A DNA stretch of 56,941 nucleotides from GCA-2733415 sp049609325 (GTDB lineage: Bacteria; Bacteroidota; Bacteroidia; Flavobacteriales; Flavobacteriaceae): the NCBI GenBank assembly GCA_049609325.1, contig JBMYYK010000009.1, positions 1 through 56,941 on the forward strand. Reading direction: 5' to 3'. Below the pieces are notes generated by a model. It was not told the DNA's origin. It worked only from the letters and a program-made list of their open reading frames with translations, and searched no databases. How positions within the stretch are numbered: the stretch's first letter is position 1; each line of letters opens with the position of its first letter. Of the stretch, positions 24,580 to 32,557 are shown in pieces. The position numbers and the translations under genes were made by a program.

Positions 24580-27045
24580 ATGTACCCAAAACTTAAGCCT
24601 CTTTTTAGCCTAATACTTTTCTTTAGTTCTACTCTACTGTTTGCTCAAGAAGCAACTATAACTGGTGTTATTTTAGATGAAATGAATCTTCCTATACAAG
24701 ATGTAACCATCACTTACGGAACTAATGGTACTAAAACATCTAAAGATGGAGATTATTCAATTCAAATACCTATTGAACAAGATATCACGCTAACGTTTTC
24801 ACATGTAAGTTTTAAAAAAATAGTTCAAACGTTTAATTTAAAACAAGGACAATCGTATGAATTCAATCCTGTTTTAAAAAGCTCTGAAGAACAGCTGGGT
24901 ACAATTATAATTACCGGTAACAAGCGTAAACGTATTGAAGGTATTACTACTATTAGCCCCAAATTACTCCGTAAAATTCCTGGCGGAAATGCTGGAGTAG
25001 AAAACATTCTTAAAACTTTGGCAGGAGTAAGTGGTAATAATGAACTTAGTTCTCAATACAATGTTAGAGGAGGAAATTTTGATGAAAACTTAGTATACGT
25101 CAACGAAATTGAAGTGTACAGACCTTTTTTAGTGCGTTCTGGTCAGCAAGAAGGGTTGAGTTTTGTAAACAGTGATTTGGTACAGAATGTAGATTTTTCT
25201 GCAGGAGGATTTCAAGCTAAATATGGCGATAAATTATCATCTGTATTAGATATCACGTATAAAAACCCAAAACAATTTGGTGCTAGTGTAGATGCTAGTT
25301 TACTTGGCGGTAGTGTTAGTGTTGAAGGCACCTCAAAAGACAATAAACTCTCAGGAGTTTTAGGTGTTCGCTATCGTGATAATAGTCTTTTTGTAAAAGC
25401 TAAAGAAACCGAAACTAATTACGACCCTAAATTTGCAGATGTTCAAACCTACCTAACTTATAAGCTTTCAAATAAGCTTGATGTGAATTTTTTAGGAAAT
25501 TTAGCCATCAACAAATACAATTACCAGCCACAGACTCGACAAACAAACTTTGGAACATTAACTGATCCTATTGCCTTAGTTGTACACTATGAGGGTCAAG
25601 AAAAAGACCAATACAATTCTTATTTCGGAGCCTTAAAGACCAATTATAAAGCCAATGACAATTTAACTTTAAAATTTATCGGGTCTGCTTACCATACCGT
25701 TGAGGAAGAATATTTTGACATTTTAGCAAATTATGCTTTAGGTGAAGTTAATACTAATATTGGTGATGAAGATTACGGTGAAGTTGAATTCACAGAAGGA
25801 ATAGGTTCACAACTACACCATGCAAGAAATGACTTAGATGCTTTAATATTAAGTTTTGAACATAAAGGAAATTATAAAAAAGATAGACATAAAATTAGTT
25901 GGGGTGCCAAATACAACTATGAAAACATTAGAGATAAAATTATAGAATGGGAGGTGATTGATTCAGCTGGGTTTTCTGTGCGCCCTATAGGCGGTATTGG
26001 AAACTCACAACCATATACACCATATAACGCGCCTTTAGAACCATTTCAGAATATTCACGCAACGAATGATGTAACTATAAACAGACTTTCTGGATTTATT
26101 CAGTATAACGGAAAAGGAAATGTAGGTGACCATGAGATTTTTTATAATGCAGGAGTAAGAGCACATAATTGGACTGTATCTGGAGATCAAATCAACACCA
26201 ACTCACAAATTGTATTTAGCCCTAGAGCTCAGGTATCTATTAAACCAGAATGGAAAAAAGACATCACCTTACGCTTAGCTGCTGGACTATATCATCAACC
26301 GCCTTTTTATAGAGAATTAAGAGATGCTAACGGTACCGTAAATCCTAAGGTTAAAGCTCAACAATCTATACACGCGATATTTGGTGGCGATTATAACTTT
26401 AAATTATGGGACAGACCTTTTAAATTGTCTTCAGACATCTATTACAAAAGTTTATCTAACGTGAACCCATATACTGTTGATAATGTAAGAATACGCTATG
26501 CCGCAGATAACTCAGCTAAAGCTTATGCCACAGGGTTAGACATCAGACTAAATGGTGAATTTGTCCCAGGTACAGAATCTTGGTTTAGTTTTGGATATTT
26601 AAAAACCGAAGAAAACATCAACAACAGAGGGTATATTTCAAGACCAACTGACCAACGCTTAAAATTTGGCGCCTTATTTCAAGACTATATGCCAAACTTA
26701 CCAAACGTAAAGGTCTATTTAAACTTAGTGTATAACACAGGGGTACCAGGTGGTTCACCAAGTTACGCCGATCAATACCAATATCAAAACAGACTTAGAG
26801 ATTACAAACGTGCGGATGCAGGGTTTTCTTATGTAATTGTTGATGATAGTAAAAAATTTGAAAAAGGCCATTTGTTTCATCATTTAGAAGAGTTACAAAT
26901 TGGTTTTGAAATCTTTAACATGTTTGATGTACAAAACTCAATTACCAATACTTGGGTAAGAGATGTGTACACCAAAAGCCAATATGCCGTACCCAATTAC
27001 CTGACGCCAAGAATATTTAACTTGAGGTTGGGAATGAAATTTTAA
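24580..27045 (+). CDS. TonB-dependent outer-membrane receptor
   Basis: An 821-residue receptor. Residues 1-22 are the signal peptide. Residues 27-105 form a CarboxypepD-regulatory-like beta sandwich (ATITGVILDEMNLPIQDVTI). The plug follows, with KIPGGNAGVENILKTLAGV and the YNVRGGNFDENLVYVNEIEV block. The rest is a 22-strand barrel ending in the terminal signature FNLRLGMKF. Substrate is unknown; no SusD gene follows, so it is not a classical glycan-uptake pair. Being transcribed with an M23 peptidase is notable. Confidence 0.88.
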   Translation: MYPKLKPLFSLILFFSSTLLFAQEATITGVILDEMNLPIQDVTITYGTNGTKTSKDGDYSIQIPIEQDITLTFSHVSFKKIVQTFNLKQGQSYEFNPVLKSSEEQLGTIIITGNKRKRIEGITTISPKLLRKIPGGNAGVENILKTLAGVSGNNELSSQYNVRGGNFDENLVYVNEIEVYRPFLVRSGQQEGLSFVNSDLVQNVDFSAGGFQAKYGDKLSSVLDITYKNPKQFGASVDASLLGGSVSVEGTSKDNKLSGVLGVRYRDNSLFVKAKETETNYDPKFADVQTYLTYKLSNKLDVNFLGNLAINKYNYQPQTRQTNFGTLTDPIALVVHYEGQEKDQYNSYFGALKTNYKANDNLTLKFIGSAYHTVEEEYFDILANYALGEVNTNIGDEDYGEVEFTEGIGSQLHHARNDLDALILSFEHKGNYKKDRHKISWGAKYNYENIRDKIIEWEVIDSAGFSVRPIGGIGNSQPYTPYNAPLEPFQNIHATNDVTINRLSGFIQYNGKGNVGDHEIFYNAGVRAHNWTVSGDQINTNSQIVFSPRAQVSIKPEWKKDITLRLAAGLYHQPPFYRELRDANGTVNPKVKAQQSIHAIFGGDYNFKLWDRPFKLSSDIYYKSLSNVNPYTVDNVRIRYAADNSAKAYATGLDIRLNGEFVPGTESWFSFGYLKTEENINNRGYISRPTDQRLKFGALFQDYMPNLPNVKVYLNLVYNTGVPGGSPSYADQYQYQNRLRDYKRADAGFSYVIVDDSKKFEKGHLFHHLEELQIGFEIFNMFDVQNSITNTWVRDVYTKSQYAVPNYLTPRIFNLRLGMKF

Positions 27046-27110
27046 ATTCATTGATAAAAATGACTGCATACCACTAAAAGTATTTTAGGCTTTTGTATTT
27101 TTAAACCACT

Positions 27111-28007
27111 ATGACTTGGAAAAATGCATTAACAGATTATAAGCATTATTTAAAATTAGAACGAGGACTCTCAGAAAACTCTATTAAAAGTTATGAGCTT
27201 GATGTTATAAAATTAATTCGATTTTTAGACACTCATAACTATAAGGACTCCCCTATTTCAATTTCATCAGAAACATTAAAACGTTTCATTTATGAAATAG
27301 CTAAAATTGTGAATGAACGCTCACAATCTCGTATCATTTCTGGATTAAAAAGTTTTTTCAATTATTTAGTATTTGAAGATTATAGAGAAGATAATCCGTT
27401 AGAGTTAATTGAATCACCAAAAATAGGTCGAAAATTACCAGACACTTTATCAATCAACGAAATCGATAGTATATCTAATGCTGTAGACTTAAGCAAACCA
27501 GAAGGTGAACGCAATAGAGCCATTATAGAAACCTTATACGGTTGTGGGTTACGAGTATCTGAACTTACGGCTTTAAAACTATCAGATTTATTTTTTGAAG
27601 AAGGGTTTATTAAAGTCACCGGAAAAGGCAATAAAGAACGCTTTATTCCCATTGGCGCATTAACACAGAAGTATATTAATATATATAGAACTCAAGTTCG
27701 AGTTCATATTACTATTCAGCCAGGTTTTGAAGACACTCTGTTCTTAAACAGGCGAGGCAAACAACTCACCAGAGCCATGATATTTACCATTGTAAAACGT
27801 TTAGCTGAAAAAGTTGGATTGCATAAAAACATCAGTCCACATACATTTCGTCATTCGTTTGCTACGCATTTATTAGAAAATGGCGCCGATTTAAGCGCCA
27901 TTCAATTGATGTTAGGTCATGAAAGTATTACAACAACAGAAATTTACATGCATGTAGACAGAACTCATTTAGCCAATGTTATTGAACAATTTCATCCTAG
28001 AAAATAA
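27111..28007 (+). CDS. xerD: Tyrosine recombinase XerD
   Basis: A 298-residue site-specific recombinase that resolves chromosome dimers at dif, with XerC. The catalytic set is R148 (GLRVSEL), K172 (GKGNKERF), H244 and R247 (HTFRHSFATHLL), H270 (LGHESITTTEIY) and the nucleophile Y279. Total length and these residue numbers equal E. coli XerD as I recall it, so it is a housekeeping enzyme and not a mobile integrase. The N-terminal SAM-like core-binding domain is complete. It stands convergent with bcp, 4 bases from its stop. Confidence 0.92.
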   Translation: MTWKNALTDYKHYLKLERGLSENSIKSYELDVIKLIRFLDTHNYKDSPISISSETLKRFIYEIAKIVNERSQSRIISGLKSFFNYLVFEDYREDNPLELIESPKIGRKLPDTLSINEIDSISNAVDLSKPEGERNRAIIETLYGCGLRVSELTALKLSDLFFEEGFIKVTGKGNKERFIPIGALTQKYINIYRTQVRVHITIQPGFEDTLFLNRRGKQLTRAMIFTIVKRLAEKVGLHKNISPHTFRHSFATHLLENGADLSAIQLMLGHESITTTEIYMHVDRTHLANVIEQFHPRK

Positions 28008-28011
28008 GGTG

Positions 28012-28467
28012 TTATTCTCCTAAAATTTGAGCCGTATGAGCTTTAGTTTTTACTTTAGTGATTACCTCATCTATAATGCCATTTTCATTGATTATAAATG
28101 TAATTCTGTGAATACCATCATAGACACGCCCCATAAATTTCTTTTCGCCCCAAACACCAAACGCATTAATCACATCTTTGTTTTCATCAGCTAATAACGG
28201 GAATGGCAGCTCTTTTTTATCAATAAAATTTTGTTGACGCTTTGCAGAATCTGCACTAACCCCCAAAATTGCATACCCTTGAGCTAAAAACCTCTGATAA
28301 TTATCTCTCAAGTTACAAGCCTGCATAGTGCAACCCGGTGTACTTGCTTTTGGGTAAAAAAACAAGACTAATTTTTTACCAGCATAATCCGATAATTTTA
28401 TCGTATTTCCGGCATTATCTAAAGCTTCAAAATTAGGTGCTTTATCGCCTACTTTTAGTGTGTTCAT
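28012..28467 (-). CDS. bcp: Thiol peroxidase Bcp (peroxiredoxin Q type)
   Basis: A 151-residue thioredoxin-dependent peroxidase of the BCP group. The peroxidatic cysteine is C46 in YPKASTPGCT and a second cysteine at C51 fits the atypical two-cysteine form with a five-residue spacing. FEALDNAGNTIKLSDYAGKK and GVSADS are typical. The reading frame runs 17 codons further upstream to 28518, but those residues resemble no bcp and would overlap nth. I chose the internal ATG that begins MNTLKVGDKAP. The gene is divergent from nth with 39 bases between the starts. Confidence 0.9.
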   Translation of the reverse strand: MNTLKVGDKAPNFEALDNAGNTIKLSDYAGKKLVLFFYPKASTPGCTMQACNLRDNYQRFLAQGYAILGVSADSAKRQQNFIDKKELPFPLLADENKDVINAFGVWGEKKFMGRVYDGIHRITFIINENGIIDEVITKVKTKAHTAQILGE

Positions 28468-28506
28468 ATTATAATTTTCTATTTTTACAGTCGTAAATAT
28501 ACAACT

Positions 28507-29160
28507 ATGACCAAGCAAGAAAAAGTAAATTTTGTAATAAAAACTTTAGACAAACTTTATCCTGAAATACCAGTACCTTTAGACCATAAAGACCCGTATA
28601 CGCTTTTAATTGCAGTGTTACTCTCTGCACAAAGTACCGATGTACGCGTAAATCAAATTACACCGTTATTATTTGAAAAAGCAGATAACCCTTATGACAT
28701 GATAAAACTATCTGTTGAAGAAATTCGTGAGATCATAAAACCAGTAGGATTATCGCCAATGAAATCAAAAGGAATTCATGGCTTATCACACATATTAATT
28801 GATAAACATAACGGTGAAGTGCCTCAAACTTACGAGGCTTTAGAAGCATTACCAGCGGTAGGCCACAAAACTGCTGCTGTTGTTTTGTCGCAAGCTTTTG
28901 GCATACCAGCATTTCCAGTAGACACACATATTCATCGTTTAATGTACCGATGGAACTTGACAAATGGCAAAAACGTAGTGCAAACAGAAAAAGATGCTAA
29001 ACGTTTATTCCCTAAACATTTATGGAATGATTTGCATTTACAAATTATTTGGTATGGTAGAGAATATTCTCCTGCGAGAGGATGGAATTTAGACCATGAT
29101 ATTATTACCAAGACTATAGGCCGAAAAAGTGTGATAAACGCTTACTACAAAAAGAAGTAA
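28507..29160 (+). CDS. nth: Endonuclease III without iron-sulfur cluster
   Basis: A 217-residue DNA glycosylase and AP lyase that removes oxidised pyrimidines. The helix-hairpin-helix LPAVGHKTA has the catalytic lysine K121, and the catalytic aspartate D139 lies in FPVDTHIHRL; both fall one residue from E. coli numbering. The [4Fe-4S] loop normally formed by four cysteines at the C-terminus is absent: GREYSPARGWNLDHD takes its place and the whole protein has no cysteine. The fold seems otherwise complete. It is divergent from bcp and is followed by a long hairpin. Confidence 0.93.
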   Translation: MTKQEKVNFVIKTLDKLYPEIPVPLDHKDPYTLLIAVLLSAQSTDVRVNQITPLLFEKADNPYDMIKLSVEEIREIIKPVGLSPMKSKGIHGLSHILIDKHNGEVPQTYEALEALPAVGHKTAAVVLSQAFGIPAFPVDTHIHRLMYRWNLTNGKNVVQTEKDAKRLFPKHLWNDLHLQIIWYGREYSPARGWNLDHDIITKTIGRKSVINAYYKKK

Positions 29161-29165
29161 ATACC

Positions 29166-29219
29166 AATAAACAACCAACATTAGTTTTATAACACTTAAA
29201 ATTATGTTGGTTGTTTATT
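29166..29219. terminator. Long hairpin after nth
   Basis: A perfect 16-pair stem (AATAAACAACCAACAT with its complement at 29204-29219) around a 22-base AT-rich loop, 6 bases past the nth stop. It lacks a strong T run but is the only terminator candidate for nth and for the small ORF converging on it. Confidence 0.6.
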
Positions 29220-29243
29220 TCCCAAAAAATGGACTAAAGCATG

Positions 29244-29387
29244 CTAATTCTGATGCACTTCAACTTGCATTTCCCCTACTTGTAGTATGCGCATCGCTTT
29301 AGAGTAATTTAATATCAAATTAATAGTTTCCTTTTTTGGTTGTAATCTGTTCATCTTTTTTGAACCTTGAGCGTAAAGTTTTGGCAT
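29244..29387 (-). CDS. Small ORF (47 aa) downstream of the sigma factor gene
   Basis: An uninterrupted 47-residue ORF on the sigma-factor strand, starting 52 bases after that gene's stop. The product is basic and helical, with QPKKETINLILNYSKAMRIL in the middle. Its composition and AT-type codon use look coding, and I have the impression that such a K-K-E-T-I-x-x-x-L-N-Y-S-K peptide is found after sigma genes in related genomes, but this is memory, not a search result. No ribosome binding site can be judged because Bacteroidota use weak sites. It fills the 280-base gap between nth and the sigma gene. Confidence 0.5.
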   Translation of the reverse strand: MPKLYAQGSKKMNRLQPKKETINLILNYSKAMRILQVGEMQVEVHQN

Positions 29388-29439
29388 ATATAAATGGTTT
29401 GATTATATAGTGCTAACGTTCAAAAAACAGTTTTAGTAT

Positions 29440-30030
29440 TTATTGTGTTAAAATAATTTTATGTTCTGAAACTAAACGTCTTAAATTAATAATTGCGTAA
29501 CGCATTCTTCCCAAAGCAGTATTGATACTTACGTTAGTATTTTCAGCAATTTCTTTAAAACTCATGTCCTTATACAACCTCATAAATACCACTTCTCGCT
29601 GATCATTGGGTAGTTCATCTACTAGCTTTCTTACGTCTTCAGAAATTTGATCAACTATCAATTGACTTTCAGCATTATTACCTGAATCACTTAAAATTCT
29701 GAAAATATCAAACTCCTTATCTTTCGATTCAAACTTGGGCATACGGTTCGTTTTTCTAAAATGATCTATCACTAAATTATGGGCAATACGCATTAACCAA
29801 GGGAGAAATTTTCCTTCTTCATTATAGTTGCCTTTTTTTAATGTTTTGATAACTTTTATAAACGTATCTTGAAAAATATCTTCGCTTAAATCACGGTCAT
29901 AAACTTTAGAATAAATAAAATTATAAACTCTATCTTTATGTCGTAACACTAATATTTCGAGAGATTTCTCGTTTCCTTGAATATAGTCTTTAACTAAAAT
30001 CGAATCTGGAGCTGAAAATTTCATAAACAT
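29440..30030 (-). CDS. ECF-type RNA polymerase sigma factor
   Basis: A 196-residue sigma-70 family factor with only regions 2 and 4. Region 2 is at about residues 25-95 (RVYNFIYSKVYDRDLSEDIFQDTFIKVIK, then WLMRIAHNLVIDHFRK). Region 4 is at about 130-190 (LPNDQREVVFMRLYKDMSFKEIAENTNVSINTALGR with its helix-turn-helix). The first two codons (MF) could be skipped, giving a start at 30024. No anti-sigma gene lies next to it, which is common for one housekeeping-like ECF factor conserved in Flavobacteria. The leader contains an inverted repeat. Confidence 0.9.
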   Translation of the reverse strand: MFMKFSAPDSILVKDYIQGNEKSLEILVLRHKDRVYNFIYSKVYDRDLSEDIFQDTFIKVIKTLKKGNYNEEGKFLPWLMRIAHNLVIDHFRKTNRMPKFESKDKEFDIFRILSDSGNNAESQLIVDQISEDVRKLVDELPNDQREVVFMRLYKDMSFKEIAENTNVSINTALGRMRYAIINLRRLVSEHKIILTQ

Positions 30031-30057
30031 TACTATTATAGGTTAACTAACAAATAC

Positions 30058-30076
30058 AAGACATTTGGGATGTCTT
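30058..30076. promoter_or_regulatory. Inverted repeat in the sigma-factor leader
   Basis: AAGACAT and ATGTCTT flank a 5-base spacer, 28 bases before the sigma start codon. It is a perfect 7-base dyad. It could be an operator or a leader hairpin. No T run follows. Confidence 0.35.
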
Positions 30077-30149
30077 TAAAAAATTATTTGTTAAAAAAAG
30101 TAATGTTATGCTATAGGCAATATAAATTTGATGTAAAACCAAATATAAC

Positions 30150-30186
30150 AAAAAAAAAGTGCTAATAGAAATTTTAACACTTTTTT
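30150..30186 (-). terminator. Terminator after the PhoD-type gene
   Basis: On the reverse strand AAAAAAGTG pairs with CACTTTTTT across a short AT-rich interior with one mismatch, followed by a run of about nine T. It starts 22 bases past the stop codon at 30209. Confidence 0.75.
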
Positions 30187-30208
30187 ATAGTATATGCTAC
30201 TTATAGCC

Positions 30209-32350
30209 TCAGTTAATGATAATCTTTTTTGACACACTATGTGAACCGGTATCCATTTTCAATATATAATTTCCTGTACTTAATCCATTAACAGAAAAAC
30301 TTAAGTTATATAAGCCGTTATTATGTTTTTTATTAAGTAATAACTCCTTTACTTTTTTACCATTAATTGTAAATATTGACACATTTATAATTGATGACGA
30401 ATTAACCATATAATGCACATTACCTTGCTCACTCATAGGATTTGGATATACACCCATAATTACAAATTCATCATTTGATGTGTTATATGATGAGATATCA
30501 TCAGGAAAATCTCCATAAGACAATAGTTGTTCGGCTGGTGTGTTGGTTTCAACTAAGTTGCATTGATCCTTATCTGTATACCAACTTTTGTAATACGTTT
30601 GTCCTGAATTTGGAACAGTAATGTCAACCATATTATACCAATCTGCCTGTACTCTGTGTTCTTTTACATCTAAAATGAAATAACCATGCGCATCAAGACT
30701 TACGTCGCTCATATGTCCGTTATTAGCCATTGTCCACAATTCTGCTAACCATGACGCAACACCACCATAGGCGTCTAAATTTTCTGAAGTAATACTAGGC
30801 ACAACAAACTCTACAGCCTGACAAGAATTATTATACTCAGCTACTCCAGAAAACATGCTATGAATATCACCCGTTAAAATGACATTATTAGTTATTGAAT
30901 TATCATCTAAATGTTTTAAGATATTATCTCTCTCATCAGAATACCCATCCCATGCATCATCAGTAGGAACACCGTCATAAGGCATAAACATTACCTGATT
31001 ACCTAATATACGCCAAGTAGCAGCAGAAGAACTCAACTCATTTAACAACCAATTGTACTGTTCTATCCCTAAAATTGATGTATAATTGGCTTTATTCATT
31101 TCTTTAGATAGTGCATGAGCCTCATGCGCATACGATGACTTTTTAATTATATCTGTTAACTTCTGTTCTACTTCAACGGGCAAATAAATCTTTTCATTTG
31201 TTTGCTTAAAAATATAAGCTGCATTTGCAAATGTGTTTAGTAGATATTCATACTCTAATAATGTAATTTTTGAAACATTTACAAACAAAGGTGCCACCTG
31301 TTTTAATGCCATTTTTATATGTTCAACACTTTCTAAAGATGCCGATTCTATAAGGCTTTTTGCCACTGCTTTTCTTTCTGTTTTTGACAAGCTTCCTGCA
31401 TTAGCAGTAACGACTTCATCTCTACCTTCTATTCTGGTATCTAACATGATTAAATCAAGTAAATTACCATAAGACAACGTTCTGTATAACCTATATTCTT
31501 CTATAGTATTAGCGCGAACCGGCATCCACTCAAAATAAGCTTTATAGGCATTATGTTTTCTAACATTCCAATCACCTTCTGTAGCTGGGTTATGATTTTC
31601 TGCACCGTATTTATTTGCATCGTTTGAAAATTCATGATCATCCCAAATGAGTATAAAAGGATGTTGCTGATGTAAATTTCTCAACATGGCATCTAAACGA
31701 TAATATGAATATCGTACTCTATAATCACTTAAAGTAATAATTTCATTTTCCGGTAAATGACCACGTCCTATGGCATCATCATAACCATAACCTCCTGTTT
31801 CATACTCATAAATATAATCTCCTAAGTGCACTATGGCATCTATATCTGTTCTATTTGCCAATTCTTGATACCCATTAAAATAGCCGTTTTGGTAATTAGA
31901 ACAGGAAACCACTCCAAAACGGACATTGGCAATATTACCAACTGGTGCCGTTCTTGTTTTTCCGATAAGCGAATGTTGACCAGAGGTTTCAAATTGATAG
32001 TAGTAACTTGTGTTCGGATTTAAATTGGTAACATCTATTTTTACGGTATAATCTATGTCGGCATCAGTGGTTACAGCTCCTGTTTTAACAACATCTGTCA
32101 TAGATGGATCGGTAGCGACTTTCCAATTAACAACTGCACTTGAAGCGTTTGTTGTAACTCTCGTCCAAATAATTACTGCGCTATCCGTAGGATCTCCAGA
32201 AGCCACACCGTGGTAGAATGGTGCTAATCCCGGATCAAAAAAATCATCGATAGCTGTTATGTTGTTTCTATTTATTTTTGTGAGTACAACATCTTGTTGT
32301 GCGCTGGCAAAAAGTGTAAAAAACAAAAAAATAATATGTGCATTTTTCAT
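30209..32350 (-). CDS. phoD: PhoD-type alkaline phosphatase with T9SS type A signal
   Basis: A 713-residue secreted phosphatase/phosphodiesterase. Residues 1-17 are the signal peptide. An N-terminal fibronectin-like domain (FYHGVASGDPTDSAVIIWTRVT) precedes the PhoD catalytic domain with VVSCSNYQNGYFN, VHLGDYIYEYETG, IWDDHEFSNDANK and the late TGDIHSMFSG. These are the metal ligand regions. The last 75 residues carry the type A sorting signal (VYPNPMSEQGNV, then LSTGNYILKM and a basic end). The protein should be exported by T9SS and anchored or released at the surface, likely freeing phosphate from esters. A second phosphatase gene lies upstream. Confidence 0.92.
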   Translation of the reverse strand: MKNAHIIFLFFTLFASAQQDVVLTKINRNNITAIDDFFDPGLAPFYHGVASGDPTDSAVIIWTRVTTNASSAVVNWKVATDPSMTDVVKTGAVTTDADIDYTVKIDVTNLNPNTSYYYQFETSGQHSLIGKTRTAPVGNIANVRFGVVSCSNYQNGYFNGYQELANRTDIDAIVHLGDYIYEYETGGYGYDDAIGRGHLPENEIITLSDYRVRYSYYRLDAMLRNLHQQHPFILIWDDHEFSNDANKYGAENHNPATEGDWNVRKHNAYKAYFEWMPVRANTIEEYRLYRTLSYGNLLDLIMLDTRIEGRDEVVTANAGSLSKTERKAVAKSLIESASLESVEHIKMALKQVAPLFVNVSKITLLEYEYLLNTFANAAYIFKQTNEKIYLPVEVEQKLTDIIKKSSYAHEAHALSKEMNKANYTSILGIEQYNWLLNELSSSAATWRILGNQVMFMPYDGVPTDDAWDGYSDERDNILKHLDDNSITNNVILTGDIHSMFSGVAEYNNSCQAVEFVVPSITSENLDAYGGVASWLAELWTMANNGHMSDVSLDAHGYFILDVKEHRVQADWYNMVDITVPNSGQTYYKSWYTDKDQCNLVETNTPAEQLLSYGDFPDDISSYNTSNDEFVIMGVYPNPMSEQGNVHYMVNSSSIINVSIFTINGKKVKELLLNKKHNNGLYNLSFSVNGLSTGNYILKMDTGSHSVSKKIIIN

Positions 32351-32383
32351 TATATATGGTGTTAGTTTAACAAGTTATTTTAA

Positions 32384-32391
32384 CGAAAGTA
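32384..32391 (-). promoter_or_regulatory. -7-like element of the PhoD-type gene
   Basis: TACTTTCG on the reverse strand, one base from TAnnTTTG, 34 bases before the start codon. The -33 region is TTTC rather than TTG. Confidence 0.3.
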
Positions 32392-32500
32392 TTAATCTGA
32401 ATACTGAAATGAAACCACTTAAATGCTATTTAAATGAGATTTAATATTAGGTGCTTTCATTATTCAATTACATGATAATTCCTTTATACTTTCATAACAA

Positions 32501-32532
32501 AACAAGCTCTTAATTGTTATTAAGAGCTTGTT
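32501..32532 (-). terminator. Terminator after the purple-acid-type phosphatase gene
   Basis: A 13-base stem (AACAAGCTCTTAA with its complement) and a 6-base loop, followed on the reverse strand by a short T run. It begins 25 bases past the stop at 32558. Confidence 0.8.
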
Positions 32533-32557
32533 ATAATTAGGTAGAAAATCAATTCTA

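Noticed and set aside
27111..28007. Tyrosine recombinase as sign of a mobile element
   Set aside because: Length and catalytic residues are those of chromosomal XerD; no attachment repeats, tRNA gene or phage genes are nearby.
28468..28518. Longer N-terminus for bcp
   Set aside because: The added 17 residues are not family-like and would overlap the divergent nth start; the internal ATG gives the normal length.
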